DNA of 64,000 bases from NCBI RefSeq assembly GCF_000975055.1, contig NZ_BBRB01000001.1, positions 977,177 to 1,041,176 of the forward strand, given 5' to 3'. The DNA is from Demequina sediminicola. GTDB taxonomy: Bacteria; Actinomycetota; Actinomycetes; Actinomycetales; Demequinaceae. The position numbers were made by a program, and so were the translations under genes. Positions within the stretch are counted from its first letter, which is position 1, and every line of letters starts with the position of its first letter. Below the pieces are notes generated by a model. It was not told where the DNA came from and searched no databases. It saw nothing but the letters and a program-made list of their open reading frames with translations. Below, piece after piece: positions 18,360 through 28,112 of this stretch.

Positions 18360-18378
18360 CAAACGAAAACCTCTTTCT

Positions 18379-18438
18379 GCCAAATGGCTCCATTTCGCTG
18401 TTTTGAGCCCTCTAGACAGCGAAATGGAGCCATTTGGC
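18379..18438. repeat. 60-bp dispersed palindromic repeat, copy 3
   Basis: Identical to copy 2 but inverted: two perfect 22-bp arms (18379-18400 and 18417-18438) around TTTTGAGCCCTCTAGA. It lies between the chvE terminator and the MerR gene. Confidence 0.95.
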
Positions 18439-18493
18439 GGGAGGCGGGGTTATAGTTGGCTGGAAGGTTGAGGCGCAATGAGAGGGAGGGCCG

Positions 18494-18898
18494 ATGCGCA
18501 TCGGAGAGCTCGCGGAGCGTGCGGGAGTGACCGCCAAAACAGTCCGCTACTACGAGTCCATCGGGTTGCTCGACGACCCCGGCCGCACCACGTCGGGCTA
18601 CCGCGACTATGACGCCGAAGCCCTCGAACGGCTCGTGTTCGTGCGCGATGCGCAGGCCGCGGGGCTCACGCTCAAAGAGTCCGGGCATATCCTCGACATG
18701 AAGGCCGCCGGACACGGCACCTGCCAGCACACCAGCGCCCTGTTGGATCGCCACCTCGCAGACATCGAATCGCAGATCGCGTCCCTCGAGGCCGCCCGTG
18801 CTGAGCTCACCGCATTGCGTTCCCGCGCAGACGTCCTCGACCCCGCATCCTGCACGGACCCCAACCGCTGCCAGGTTGTCGGAGAACACGGCGCCTAA
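18494..18898 (+). CDS. MerR-family metal-responsive regulator, CueR-like
   Basis: A 134-residue MerR protein. The winged-helix start MRIGELAERAGVTAKTVRYY is canonical, followed by the long dimerisation helix and a C-terminal metal loop with two cysteines (ASCTDPNRCQ, about 115-124) plus an earlier Cys in GTCQHT. Copper or a related thiophilic metal is the likely ligand. ATG 18494 follows GAGAGGGAGGG; a -10-like TATAGT lies about 40 bp upstream. It may control the copZ-copA promoter 3.2 kb downstream. Confidence 0.88.
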   Translation: MRIGELAERAGVTAKTVRYYESIGLLDDPGRTTSGYRDYDAEALERLVFVRDAQAAGLTLKESGHILDMKAAGHGTCQHTSALLDRHLADIESQIASLEAARAELTALRSRADVLDPASCTDPNRCQVVGEHGA

Positions 18899-19067
18899 GC
18901 CAGCCCCGCTGCGCGCCTGAACAGGTGCGTTCCACCAGCGTCGTCCCTGGTTCTCGGGGACCATTGTCCCAGCGCCCACAGCTCCACCCCGGCTACAGTC
19001 GTTCCCACAGGCGCGCCCGCGTGCCACAGATGTTGTGACCGGCTCAGGTTGTGGAGAGGCAGACTGC

Positions 19068-20654
19068 ATGAGGATCGCAATCCCCAAGGAGGCGGCGAGT
19101 AGTTCAACGCTCGTGGCCGCTACACCCAAAACCGTGAAGGCGTTGGGGAAACTTGGCTACGACGTGCTGGTGGAGTCCGGTGCAGGTACCGCCGCCAACT
19201 TCGCTGACCAGGCCTACGCCGATGCTGGCGCCACGATCACCGATGCCGCAGGCGCGTGGGGTGCGGACATCGTCGCGACCTACACGCCGCCGGGCGAGGC
19301 GCAGCGCGACCTGCTCAGTGCCGGTGCAATCCTCATGTGCACGTTGGCTCCGCATTCTAACGAGGACCTCATCGCGGACCTCGCCAAGCGTGAGGTGACG
19401 GCGCTTGCTCTGGATGCCGTTCCGCGCATCTCTCGCGCACAGTCGTTGGATGTCTTGTCCACCATGTCTAATGTTTCCGGCTACCGCGCGGTCATTGAAG
19501 CGGCGGAAGCCTATGGCGCAATGTTTGCCGGCCAGGTCACTGCTGCAGGCAAGACTGACCCGGCCACGGTGTTCGTCATCGGCGCAGGTGTTGCTGGCCT
19601 GGCGTCGCTTGGAGCGGCCGTGTCTCTGGGTGCGCAGGTGCGTTCGTTTGACGTGCGCCCTGAAGTGGCCGAGCAGATCGAGTCGATGGGCGCCCGTTTT
19701 GTGAATGCGCCTTCCGCGCAGCAGGAGGTCTCGTCTGACGGGTATGCAAAGCCTCTGACTGACGAGCAGCTCGCCGCCGCATTGGACGTTTATGCGCAGG
19801 AATCCAGTGAAGCGGACATCGTGATCACCACGGCGCTCGTCCGCGGCACCGCACCGACCACCATCACCGCGGACATGGTCGCAGCCATGAAGCCGGGGTC
19901 CGTCATCGTTGACCTCGCGGCTTCAGGCGGCGGCAACTGCGAACTCACCGTCCCCGGTCGCAAGGTTGTCAGCGATAACGGCGTGACAGTCATCGGCTAC
20001 ACGGACCTGCCCGGCCGCATGCCGCAGCACACGTCTCAACTGCTCGGCACCAACGTCGTCAACCTCATGAAGCTCCTCACGCCCGCCAAGGACGGCGAGG
20101 CGGCCCTCGACATGGAAGACCAGGTCGTGCGCGGGATGACGGTCGCGAGTGGTGGCGACGTGATGTGGCCGCCTCCCGCTGTGTCGGTCTCGGCTGCCAC
20201 TCCCAGCCCAGACGATGCCGGTGCAGCCGACGCTGCTCCCTCACCTGAGCAGGTGGAAGCCGAGCGCAAAGCGGCTGCCGCACGCGCATCGGCCCTCGAC
20301 GCACAACGCAAGAAGCGCAATGCCTGGACTGCAGGCATCGCGGGTGGCCTGTTGGCGCTTGCCCTGTGCTTCGCGAACCCGGCGTTCCTCATGATGATGA
20401 CGGTGTTTATCCTCGCCGTATTCATTGGCTACTACGTGATTTCCAACGTCTCCCACTCGCTGCATACCCCGCTCATGAGCCAAACGAACGCCATCAGCGG
20501 CATCATCCTCATCGGCGCATTGCTGCAATTGGGATCATCCTCGACCGTGGTCACGGTGCTCGCGTTCATTGCGGCGTCGGTGGCATCAATCAATGTCTTT
20601 GGTGGATTCCTTGTGACCTACCGCATGCTCGGCATGTTCCAGAAGGGGGCGTAA
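19068..20654 (+). CDS. pntA: NAD(P) transhydrogenase subunit alpha
   Basis: A 528-residue single-chain alpha subunit. It starts [12 protein letters not shown] (AlaDH/PNT N-terminal domain), has the NAD-binding [21 protein letters not shown] loop (about 169-189) and ends with about four membrane helices joined by a charged Ala-rich linker (about 380-415). ATG 19068 follows GAGAGG; an earlier ATG (19035) is rejected. With PntB it couples proton flow to NADPH formation at the membrane. Confidence 0.95.
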   Translation: MRIAIPKEAASSSTLVAATPKTVKALGKLGYDVLVESGAGTAANFADQAYADAGATITDAAGAWGADIVATYTPPGEAQRDLLSAGAILMCTLAPHSNEDLIADLAKREVTALALDAVPRISRAQSLDVLSTMSNVSGYRAVIEAAEAYGAMFAGQVTAAGKTDPATVFVIGAGVAGLASLGAAVSLGAQVRSFDVRPEVAEQIESMGARFVNAPSAQQEVSSDGYAKPLTDEQLAAALDVYAQESSEADIVITTALVRGTAPTTITADMVAAMKPGSVIVDLAASGGGNCELTVPGRKVVSDNGVTVIGYTDLPGRMPQHTSQLLGTNVVNLMKLLTPAKDGEAALDMEDQVVRGMTVASGGDVMWPPPAVSVSAATPSPDDAGAADAAPSPEQVEAERKAAAARASALDAQRKKRNAWTAGIAGGLLALALCFANPAFLMMMTVFILAVFIGYYVISNVSHSLHTPLMSQTNAISGIILIGALLQLGSSSTVVTVLAFIAASVASINVFGGFLVTYRMLGMFQKGA

Positions 20655-20659
20655 CTGCC

Positions 20660-22051
20660 ATGACCCTCGTATCCGTCGCGCAGGTCGCCTACCTGGTGGC
20701 CGCGATCTTGTTCATCCTGTCCCTTGCTGGGCTGTCCAAGCAGGACACCGCCCGTCGCGGCAACCTGCTGGGCATGGTTGGTATGGCCATCGCGATCATC
20801 GCCACCGTCGCTCTTGCCCTGGATCAATCGGAACGCCCGTGGGCTGTGACCGCGTTGCTGATCGCGTGTGTGTTGCTCATCGGAGCAAGTATCGGCATGT
20901 ATCGAGCCCGCACAGTCGAGATGACGCAGATGCCCGAACTCATCGCGCTCCTGCACTCCTTTGTGGGCCTCGCCGCCGTGCTGATTGGCTACAACTCGTA
21001 CCTCACTGAGGGCCACGACGCCATGCACCTTGTCGAGGTGTTCCTAGGCGTGCTCATCGGTGCGGTGACGTTCACCGGTTCCATCGTCGCGTACCTCAAG
21101 CTGTCCGCGAAGATGAACTCCAAGCCCCTCACGTTGCCCGGCCGCCACGCTCTGAACGCGGGTGTGCTGGTGGCATCGGCGGTGTTGCTGGTGTGGTTCC
21201 TTGCCTCGCCCTCGATCTGGCCTCTGCTCATCATGACGGTGCTGGCACTGGCCCTGGGATATCACTTGGTGGCCGCCATTGGTGGTGGCGATATGCCGGT
21301 TGTGGTGTCGATGCTCAACTCGTACTCGGGCTGGGCTGCGGCCGCGGCGGGCTTCATGCTCGGCAACGACCTGCTGATTGTCACCGGTGCCTTGGTGGGT
21401 GCCTCGGGTGCCATCCTGTCCTACCTCATGTGCAAGGCCATGAACCGCAAGTTCATGCAAGTGATCCTCGGCGGCTTTGGTGGCGAAACCGGTGGCGGCG
21501 CAGCGGAGGTTACCGGCACGCATCACGAGGTGTCCGCCACTGAGACGGCCGAGGCGCTCAGTCGCGCACGGTCCGTTGTGATCGCTCCCGGATATGGCAT
21601 GGCCGTGGCGAAGGCGCAGTATCCCGTCGCGGAGCTGGTGTCCCGACTGCGCGAGTCCGGTGTGCAGGTGCGCTTCGCCGTGCACCCTGTCGCCGGGCGC
21701 CTTCCAGGACACATGAACGTCCTGCTTGCTGAGGCGCGCGTGCCTTACGACATCGTGCTGGAGCTCGACGAGATTAACGACGATTTCCCTGACACCGACA
21801 TGGTGCTGGTGATTGGCGCCAATGACACGGTCAACCCCGCAGCGCTCGACGATCCCGGCTCGCCCATCGCGGGAATGCCCGTGCTTGAGGTCTGGAACGC
21901 TGGCGAGGTTGTGGTGTTCAAGCGGTCTATGGCCACCGGGTATGCCGGCGTGCAGAACCCGCTGTTCTTCAAGGACAACACGTCCATGCTGTTCGGTGAC
22001 GCTAAGGAGCAGGTCGAGGCAATTCTCGCTGCGATGCCTGCGCGCGTGTAG
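20660..22051 (+). CDS. pntB: NAD(P) transhydrogenase subunit beta
   Basis: A 463-residue protein with about eight or nine membrane segments and a C-terminal NADP-binding domain ([19 protein letters not shown] and [13 protein letters not shown], then [11 protein letters not shown]). ATG 20660 lies 5 bp after the pntA stop. A long alternative frame starting at 20366 is only the shadow of pntA. Membrane partner of PntA. Confidence 0.96.
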   Translation: MTLVSVAQVAYLVAAILFILSLAGLSKQDTARRGNLLGMVGMAIAIIATVALALDQSERPWAVTALLIACVLLIGASIGMYRARTVEMTQMPELIALLHSFVGLAAVLIGYNSYLTEGHDAMHLVEVFLGVLIGAVTFTGSIVAYLKLSAKMNSKPLTLPGRHALNAGVLVASAVLLVWFLASPSIWPLLIMTVLALALGYHLVAAIGGGDMPVVVSMLNSYSGWAAAAAGFMLGNDLLIVTGALVGASGAILSYLMCKAMNRKFMQVILGGFGGETGGGAAEVTGTHHEVSATETAEALSRARSVVIAPGYGMAVAKAQYPVAELVSRLRESGVQVRFAVHPVAGRLPGHMNVLLAEARVPYDIVLELDEINDDFPDTDMVLVIGANDTVNPAALDDPGSPIAGMPVLEVWNAGEVVVFKRSMATGYAGVQNPLFFKDNTSMLFGDAKEQVEAILAAMPARV

Positions 22052-22096
22052 GCCCTCTCCGGCGTGCACGCTCCGGCCGCCCTTGCGTCGCGCCAC

Positions 22097-22127
22097 TTGA
22101 CATTCCAGTGGGGTGGAAGGTTTACGG
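22097..22127 (+). promoter_or_regulatory. MerR-type long-spacer promoter of copZ-copA
   Basis: TTGACA (22097-22102) and TTACGG (22122-22127) are 19 bp apart, the over-long spacing used by MerR activators. The spacer holds the dyad TTCCA-GTGGGG-TGGAA (22103-22118). This is how metal-responsive MerR proteins regulate; the MerR at 18494 is the candidate. Confidence 0.7.
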
Positions 22128-22161
22128 TGAATCCATCGTTACTCATACGGAGGAAAGAACC

Positions 22162-22386
22162 ATGACTGCACAGCCCATCATCACCGTGAACGTTTCCGGA
22201 ATGACCTGCGGAGGATGCGCCAAGAGTGTCCGCGAAGCCGTCGAGGGCGTCGACGGTGTCGCTGGCGCGCAAGTTGACCACGTCTCAGGGCGCGTCGACG
22301 TCACCCCTGCTGGCACTGTCTCCCGCGACGACCTCGAATTCTCGCTTGACGAGGCCATCTCAGCCGCCGGATACGAGGTCAAGTGA
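22162..22386 (+). CDS. copZ: copper chaperone, heavy-metal-associated domain
   Basis: A 74-residue single HMA domain with the metal loop SGMTCGGCAKSV (about 12-23) and the usual beta-alpha-beta-beta-alpha-beta pattern. ATG 22162 follows GGAGGAAAG. It overlaps copA by one base (TGATG), so the two are coupled. It should carry Cu(I) to the CopA ATPase. Confidence 0.94.
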   Translation: MTAQPIITVNVSGMTCGGCAKSVREAVEGVDGVAGAQVDHVSGRVDVTPAGTVSRDDLEFSLDEAISAAGYEVK

Positions 22387-24785
22387 TGGCCGCCAACACC
22401 ACGTCTCAGCCCAGCATCGCGCTCGCGATTGACGGCATGACTTGCTCCAGTTGCGCCGCCACCATTCAGGGTGGCCTCGCAAAGCTCCCCGGTGTTGACG
22501 ACGCCGTCGTGAACTACGCGACCCGGCGCGCGACAGTCCGCGGTGACGGCACAATCGACCCTGATCAGCTCGACGCCGCGATGCGTGAAACCATCCAGGG
22601 CTTTGGCTACAGCGTGCTGACCAAGCCACGTGCGGGTCAACGGGGAAGCGGCACTGGCACGTCGACGGCCGATGCTGGCTCGGCAAGTGAGCGCAACGCC
22701 AGCACTGACCATGGCGATCACGACGGCCACGACGGCCACGACGGCCACGACGAGGATGAGCACGCCGCCCACATGCGCGCGGACTCGGCCCGGATCGCGG
22801 ACTACAAGCGCCGCTTCATCATCGCCGCGACATTGAGCGTCCCACTGATGTTGATCTCGATGATTCCGGCCTGGCAATTCTCTGGCTGGGAGTGGCTCGC
22901 CGCTGCGCTCGCGACCCCTGTGGTGTGGTGGGCTGCGTTGCCGTTCCACCGTTCGGCCCTTGCCTCTGCGCGTCACCGGTCCACGAACATGGACACGCTG
23001 GTGACGTTGGGAACGGTCGCTGCATGGACGTGGTCCACCGTGGTGGTTGTCGCCCACGCGTTCGATGCGATGCCTGGTGCTCACGTGTATTACGAGACTG
23101 CCGGCGTGATCGTGACGCTGATCTTGCTGGGTAAGTGGCTTGAGGTGCGGAGCACCGCCAAGGCTGGCGATGCGATTCGTGCTTTGAGCTCGCGTCAGTC
23201 CAAGACTGCGCGGCTCGAGGACGGCACTGTCATTGACCGCGATCAACTCGAGGTGGGGATGCGCTTTGTGGTGCGTCCAGGCGAGACGATCGCGACTGAT
23301 GGCGTGGTGGTCGAGGGTGGTGCTGCCGTGGATGCCTCGATGGTCACAGGTGAATCTGTGCCAGTGCGCGCAGATGAGGGCGCTGAGGTGGTGGGCGGCA
23401 CTATCGCGACCGATGGGTCGATGACCGTTGAGGCCACCAAGGTGGGCTCGGAGACGATGTTGGCGCAGATCGCCCAGATGGTCGATGACGCTCAGAATGG
23501 CCGCGCCCGCGTGCAGCGCCTCGCTGACCGCATCTCTCGAGTCTTTGTCCCGATTGTCATTGCGATTTCACTTCTTACGCTCGTGGGCTGGCTCGTGGCG
23601 ACCGGCGATGCCAACGCCGCCTTCACTGCCGCTGTTGCCGTGCTCATCATCAGTTGCCCGTGTGCTTTGGGCCTTGCGACCCCACTGGCGATCATGGTGG
23701 GGACTGGTCGTGGTGCGCAGCTAGGGATTCTGGTGCGTGGCCCGGAGGCATTGGAAGACACCCGCGAGGTGACGACCATCGTGCTGGACAAGACTGGAAC
23801 GGTGACCGAGGGTCGGATGGCACTTGTTGATGCCTCTGCGCCTGGGGTTGAGCGCGATCATGGTGCCGATGCAGTCGAGGCCTTGCTGGACGCGGTCGCC
23901 TCCGTCGAGGCTCGCTCGGAGCACCCCATTGCGCAGGCTATTGCCGATGCGCGTGAGGGGCGGGTCAAGCTCAAGGGCTTCCGCTCCGTGGCGGGTCATG
24001 GTGTTGCGGCGACGGTGCAGAATGCTGGTGCTGACGGCACTCACGCTGATGTGTTGGTGGGCGCTCGCCGCATGTTCGACTCGGTGCCGGATGAGCTGGA
24101 GCGCATCGCCGCCCGTGCGGAAGAAGACGGTCACACGGCTGTCTTTGCCGGGCGGACGTCCCCCGTGGGTGCTGGCTCCGACGGTGCGTTGACGACCCGT
24201 GCATCGGCTGTAGCCGAGGTGGTCCTGAGTGTCAGTGACACCATCAAGCCCACGTCCGCTGAGGCTGTCTCGGCGTTCCGTGAACTTGGCCTTGACGTGG
24301 TGTTGCTCACTGGAGACAACGAGCGTGCCGCCCAAGCCGTGGCCCGCGAGGTGGGTATCGATCGAGTGATTGCCGAGGTTCTTCCCGGAGACAAGGCCGA
24401 TGTTATTCGTCGGTTGCAGGAGGGCGGCGCCCGTGTCGCGATGGTCGGGGACGGCGTGAATGATGCCCCGGCTTTGGCTCAGGCCGACTTGGGCCTCGCG
24501 GTGGGAACCGGCACGGATGTAGCGCGTGAGGCTTCCGATCTGACGATCGTCTCGGGCGACCTACGTGCGGCAGCTGACGCGATTGCGCTGTCCCGCAAGA
24601 CGCTCGGCACTATCAAGGGCAACCTGTTCTGGGCCTTCGCGTACAACACTGCGGCGATCCCGCTTGCGGCGCTGGGGATCCTGAACCCGATGATTGCGGC
24701 TGCCGCGATGGGTGGATCCAGCCTGTTCGTGGTCGGCAATTCGCTGCGCTTGCGTGGCTTTGCGGGCTATCGGGCTCGTCGCTGA
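22386..24785 (+). CDS. copA: P1B-type copper-exporting ATPase
   Basis: A 799-residue pump. In order: HMA domain with GMTCSSC (17-23); His/Asp-rich linker (about 103-122) built from a 9-bp repeat; eight membrane helices with the CPC metal site in SCPCALGLATP; TGES actuator loop; phosphorylation site DKTGTVTEG; SEHPIAQA; hinge GDGVNDAPALAQ. CPC plus the HMA pairing indicates Cu(I). A GTG three bases upstream is an alternative start. Confidence 0.95.
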   Translation: MAANTTSQPSIALAIDGMTCSSCAATIQGGLAKLPGVDDAVVNYATRRATVRGDGTIDPDQLDAAMRETIQGFGYSVLTKPRAGQRGSGTGTSTADAGSASERNASTDHGDHDGHDGHDGHDEDEHAAHMRADSARIADYKRRFIIAATLSVPLMLISMIPAWQFSGWEWLAAALATPVVWWAALPFHRSALASARHRSTNMDTLVTLGTVAAWTWSTVVVVAHAFDAMPGAHVYYETAGVIVTLILLGKWLEVRSTAKAGDAIRALSSRQSKTARLEDGTVIDRDQLEVGMRFVVRPGETIATDGVVVEGGAAVDASMVTGESVPVRADEGAEVVGGTIATDGSMTVEATKVGSETMLAQIAQMVDDAQNGRARVQRLADRISRVFVPIVIAISLLTLVGWLVATGDANAAFTAAVAVLIISCPCALGLATPLAIMVGTGRGAQLGILVRGPEALEDTREVTTIVLDKTGTVTEGRMALVDASAPGVERDHGADAVEALLDAVASVEARSEHPIAQAIADAREGRVKLKGFRSVAGHGVAATVQNAGADGTHADVLVGARRMFDSVPDELERIAARAEEDGHTAVFAGRTSPVGAGSDGALTTRASAVAEVVLSVSDTIKPTSAEAVSAFRELGLDVVLLTGDNERAAQAVAREVGIDRVIAEVLPGDKADVIRRLQEGGARVAMVGDGVNDAPALAQADLGLAVGTGTDVAREASDLTIVSGDLRAAADAIALSRKTLGTIKGNLFWAFAYNTAAIPLAALGILNPMIAAAAMGGSSLFVVGNSLRLRGFAGYRARR

Positions 24786-24818
24786 TCGCACCGGAATCGT
24801 CGCTGATCACACCGGGTG
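24777..24818. repeat. 21-bp tandem duplication spanning the copA stop codon
   Basis: CGTCGCTGATCGCACCGG (24777-24794) is repeated one 21-bp unit later (24798-24815) with a single change. The first copy holds the copA stop TGA; the second lies just 3' of it. Confidence 0.85.
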
Positions 24819-24847
24819 CGCGCCTGGAGCTCGAAGTTCGTGTCCCC

Positions 24848-25501
24848 TTACATTCCGGCCTCGACACAGTCATAGAGGTCCGGTTCGGGCAGTTCGTGTA
24901 TCTCGCCCGTCACGAGGTTCCAATCGGCATCGGCGGGAAGGTCGATGCCCTTGTCCTCGAGGCACTCGATGCGCGCATCGAGGCGCCGCTCGTCGATCAC
25001 TGCTTGCCACGCGAGGAAATCCGGCTGCACTTGATAGAGATAGTTGACCCAGTGGGCTTCTTGGTAGTCGCAGGTGTCGATGAGCGCGAGGGCCGCGGCC
25101 TCGTTCTCGGGGTCACCGTTGGCCAAGAAGCCGGGCAGAGGGCCAGCTCCGGGCTCGGAACTTTCGGTGTAGCTCGCGTCGCCGCCCGCATCATTGATGC
25201 AATCCACCGTGCGCATGGCGGCGTCCTTGGCCAGTTCGTAACTTACTGAACCTTGGGCCGCGATCTCGTCGATGAGGGCGAGCTGATAGTCGGAGGCACC
25301 CTGCTCGAGGGCATCCATCTGTGCCTGAGTGACTTCGTTGCCGAAAGCCGCCGCCGACGTGGGAAGTGTCGAGGGTTCTTGCGCTACGGAAGCAGCACCT
25401 TCAGGCCCTGCGAAGACGGCTGCGTCCCCTGAAGCCTGGGTGCACCCTGCCATCAGCGCACTCGCGATCAGGGTCATGGCGACGGGGAGGCGACGGCGCA
25501 C
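24848..25501 (-). CDS. lipoprotein, paralogue of the next upstream gene
   Basis: A 217-residue lipoprotein with lipobox LMAGC and no recognised domain. Shared blocks with the gene at 25592-26242 are LIDEIAAQGSVSYELAKDAA, DTCDYQEAHWVNYLYQVQPD and HELPEP, plus several conserved cysteines (DCIND, DTCD, ECLED, DCVEA) that probably form disulfides outside the membrane. GTG start at 25501. It converges on copA. I do not recognise the family and give no function. Confidence 0.8.
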   Translation of the reverse strand: MRRRLPVAMTLIASALMAGCTQASGDAAVFAGPEGAASVAQEPSTLPTSAAAFGNEVTQAQMDALEQGASDYQLALIDEIAAQGSVSYELAKDAAMRTVDCINDAGGDASYTESSEPGAGPLPGFLANGDPENEAAALALIDTCDYQEAHWVNYLYQVQPDFLAWQAVIDERRLDARIECLEDKGIDLPADADWNLVTGEIHELPEPDLYDCVEAGM

Positions 25502-25591
25502 TAGTGTCCCGCCTGGTGCAGCAGGATTTGGGTGCCCGATGGGAGTGCGTCGTCGATGGTCCCGTCGCCCCCGTTCAGAGAGGTGAGGCGC

Positions 25592-26242
25592 TCACTCAAG
25601 GCTCGCAACAATGCACTGGGTTCGCTGTGGCTCGGGAAGTTCGTCCACAGCCTCACGTACCGTTTCCCACACAGGATCTGCGGGCGCCGTACCGCCGGCT
25701 TCCTCTAGACAATCGATGCGAGCGGCAAGTTTCAGCGCCTCTTCTTGAGCCATAGAGACGACGGCGTCAGGTTGAACTTGGTACAGATAGTTCACCCAGT
25801 ACGACTCCTGGCGGTCGCACGTATCAATGGCCGCCAGGTCGGTGCCCTCGGCGCCGGTCCCACCGGCGGCGGAGTAGCTCGGTACCGAAAACTCCTCGCC
25901 TTGGGTGAGATCCATCACTTCGGCGCTACCGCCGGAGTCCTCGATGCACTCGACGGTGCGTACTGCCGCCCCCTTGGCTTGCTCGTAACTCACTGAGCCT
26001 TGCTGGCTGATCTCGTCAATCAACGAAAGTTGCTGCTCCGACGCTCCCCCGGCGACGGCATCGACCCTGGCACGCGCTACCTCTTCATCGAATGCAGGTG
26101 CCGCAGCGGGGTCAGCGGCAGCGGCATTCCCAGGAACAGCGTCAGCGACCCCCGTGCCCTTCGCAACTGTGGCGGCGGGACTACACCCTGTCAACGTGGC
26201 GAACGACACGAGCCACGCCACGACAACAATGGCGCGTCGCAT
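25592..26242 (-). CDS. lipoprotein, tandem paralogue
   Basis: A 216-residue lipoprotein with lipobox LTGC (Cys20) and an Ala-rich linker. It shares LIDEISQQGSVSYEQAKGAA, DTCDRQESYWVNYLYQVQPD and DELPEPQ with the neighbouring paralogue, and the same cysteine spacing, so the pair arose by tandem duplication. ATG 26242 overlaps the stop of the small secreted protein by one base, indicating co-transcription. Function unknown. Confidence 0.8.
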   Translation of the reverse strand: MRRAIVVVAWLVSFATLTGCSPAATVAKGTGVADAVPGNAAAADPAAAPAFDEEVARARVDAVAGGASEQQLSLIDEISQQGSVSYEQAKGAAVRTVECIEDSGGSAEVMDLTQGEEFSVPSYSAAGGTGAEGTDLAAIDTCDRQESYWVNYLYQVQPDAVVSMAQEEALKLAARIDCLEEAGGTAPADPVWETVREAVDELPEPQRTQCIVASLE

Positions 26243-26559
26243 TAGTGCGCCGACTGGTGGCTCAGGGTTCTTACCCCTGAGGGGAGGCTGATACTCGCAT
26301 CGCGGGTGCCCCACTTGAAGCCCGTGTAGGTGACGCGGGCGCCACTGGCGATCTTTGCGCGCACACCAACGTAGCCATCGCAGGAACGGGGCTCTTCAGA
26401 CCATGCCCACCGACTGTAGTTAGAGGATTTCACTGCACAGTTTCCTAGATACGTGTAGTGGTCGCCATTGACCCACCCGGAGGTAGCGGCCGATGCCGGC
26501 ACGGCTGAAGCGATCATGAGCGCGCAGACAGCAACGGCAGTAGCAATGGTTTTTCTCAT
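26242..26559 (-). CDS. small secreted protein
   Basis: A 105-residue protein with a clear signal peptide (MRKTIATAVAV then a hydrophobic run, cleavage after ASA) and a mature part of about 80 residues with two cysteines (GNCAV and RSCDG), many aromatic residues and no recognised domain. The start follows GGGGGG. Small two-cysteine exported proteins of this kind include bacteriocin-like and adhesin-like families, but nothing here decides that. Confidence 0.75.
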   Translation of the reverse strand: MRKTIATAVAVCALMIASAVPASAATSGWVNGDHYTYLGNCAVKSSNYSRWAWSEEPRSCDGYVGVRAKIASGARVTYTGFKWGTRDASISLPSGVRTLSHQSAH

Positions 26560-26648
26560 GGTGTCCCCCCTGGACAGTTGGCAAGTGCCTGGGTGTCCTC
26601 TTCATTGAGGACAAGATGACCGCAGGTAGGTAACTTGCAGGGGTTACG

Positions 26649-28112
26649 TTAGCGTGGAGCAGGCGCCTCGTCAATGGTGCCGTCGTCCCTGTTGAGAGCG
26701 GCTTCGCGGGCATCGTTCACAGCATCGGCAGCGTGGTTGTCGTGCGGGTTAGCCTGGCTGTTTCTGGTGCGCCGCGGGCGGAACCGAACCTTGCTTGAAG
26801 CCCATGCGCCGCCGCTCTTGGCGACCTTGCGAAGCCCCTCGGTCTCGATGCGGGAGCGTGTGTGTGCGGCCCAGCGTTGCACGACGCGGCTGCTGCTGGC
26901 GGCATCGGCCCTGGGCAGTCCTGGACCAAAGCGAGAGCCGGTGGCTTCCTCGTAGATGTCGCCGAGTTCACCATGGAGTTCGCGAACGTCCTCGGACAGC
27001 TCAATGGTGCGTGGTGACCCCCATCCATCCTCATGCGTCGCAGTGAGGAGGCTCAACTGTGCGCCCTGCAAGTACGTCAGCGCCCGCTTTCCTGGCAAGC
27101 CGCTGATGCGAGCAGCGGCACGGCGCACCTCACGCCGGGTGCGCCGTGTGGCGAGGAGGCGGAAGTCTGCGGGACTGACCAAATCATCGGGCACCACCTT
27201 CGCGGCCAAACCCGCAAAGGTACGACGCTCCCGGAGGTGAGCCCAGCGCAAGACGCCGAGGAACAACAGGAGCACCGGAATGCCCTTGGTCACGGAACTC
27301 ACCCAGACATTGCCATTCACGATCGGGGTATTGAAGAAGCCGTGGACCGCCATCGCCAACGCCAACGTGCCGAGCATCACTGCCCAGCGCCGGACTGCCG
27401 AAGCCGACGCGTTAAAGAAGTAGCCGACTCCCGCACCAGCCATCGCGGAATACGTGGGGTGATTCCACAACCCACCCACAACACCACGCAACATCACCAT
27501 GGCGAACACCGTGCCCGCGGTGCCATCCGCACTGACCACCGCGGTGTAGAGGAACGACTCAGACACCTGGAAACCCAGGCCAATGACGGCACCGTAGAAC
27601 AGGCCATCCGCCGCCGAACGCAACCGCGCCCCAGGAATCAGCGCGAGTGCCACGACACCCAGCCACTTCAGCGGTTCCTCCACTAGCGGGGCGGCAAACG
27701 AGGACACCCACTCGTCGGCAACAGGCAACGTCACCGCGACAATGTCATGCATAGCGGGAGCTGCGATAGCGGCCACACCCGGAGCCGCAAGGCCACCCCA
27801 GGCAAGTGCGCCCAGAACCGTGACGGGAGACCGGCGCTCAAAGAGCTCCATCCGGTACAGGATCATCATGAACACAAAGCCGTACAGCAGCCACGCGATC
27901 GCGGACAGCACTGCAGTGGTCGGATGGCTTTGGAGCCTGACAAAGACCAGAGGCATCCACGTCAGGAGACCATAGAGCGTAATCGCGCAACCGGCCCAAA
28001 ACACTGCAGAGCGGGTGTCGATGAAACTACTCGTGCGAGGTAGCGCACGCTTGATGGTCGCGATCGCCACTGTCGCGGGAGCGGGTTCGACGGCGCCCTG
28101 GGCCGCTGTCAT
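26649..28112 (-). CDS. PrsW-family intramembrane metalloprotease with long C-terminal tail
   Basis: A 487-residue membrane protein. PrsW motifs are in order: EEPLKW (145-150), FQVSESFLY (181-189, E185), GGLWNHPTYSAMAG (213-226, H218) and AVHGFFNTP (H257). About 200 C-terminal cytoplasmic residues, Arg-rich and ending in a disordered Asp/Ala/Pro tail, are not part of the protease core. ATG 28112 overlaps the partner gene as ATGA. PrsW of Bacillus cleaves the anti-sigma factor RsiW; the target here is unknown. Confidence 0.87.
   Translation of the reverse strand: MTAAQGAVEPAPATVAIATIKRALPRTSSFIDTRSAVFWAGCAITLYGLLTWMPLVFVRLQSHPTTAVLSAIAWLLYGFVFMMILYRMELFERRSPVTVLGALAWGGLAAPGVAAIAAPAMHDIVAVTLPVADEWVSSFAAPLVEEPLKWLGVVALALIPGARLRSAADGLFYGAVIGLGFQVSESFLYTAVVSADGTAGTVFAMVMLRGVVGGLWNHPTYSAMAGAGVGYFFNASASAVRRWAVMLGTLALAMAVHGFFNTPIVNGNVWVSSVTKGIPVLLLFLGVLRWAHLRERRTFAGLAAKVVPDDLVSPADFRLLATRRTRREVRRAAARISGLPGKRALTYLQGAQLSLLTATHEDGWGSPRTIELSEDVRELHGELGDIYEEATGSRFGPGLPRADAASSSRVVQRWAAHTRSRIETEGLRKVAKSGGAWASSKVRFRPRRTRNSQANPHDNHAADAVNDAREAALNRDDGTIDEAPAPR

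Noticed and set aside
17172..18383. Long minus-strand open frame opposite chvE
   Set aside because: Exact antisense shadow of a well-recognised gene; typical of high-GC DNA.
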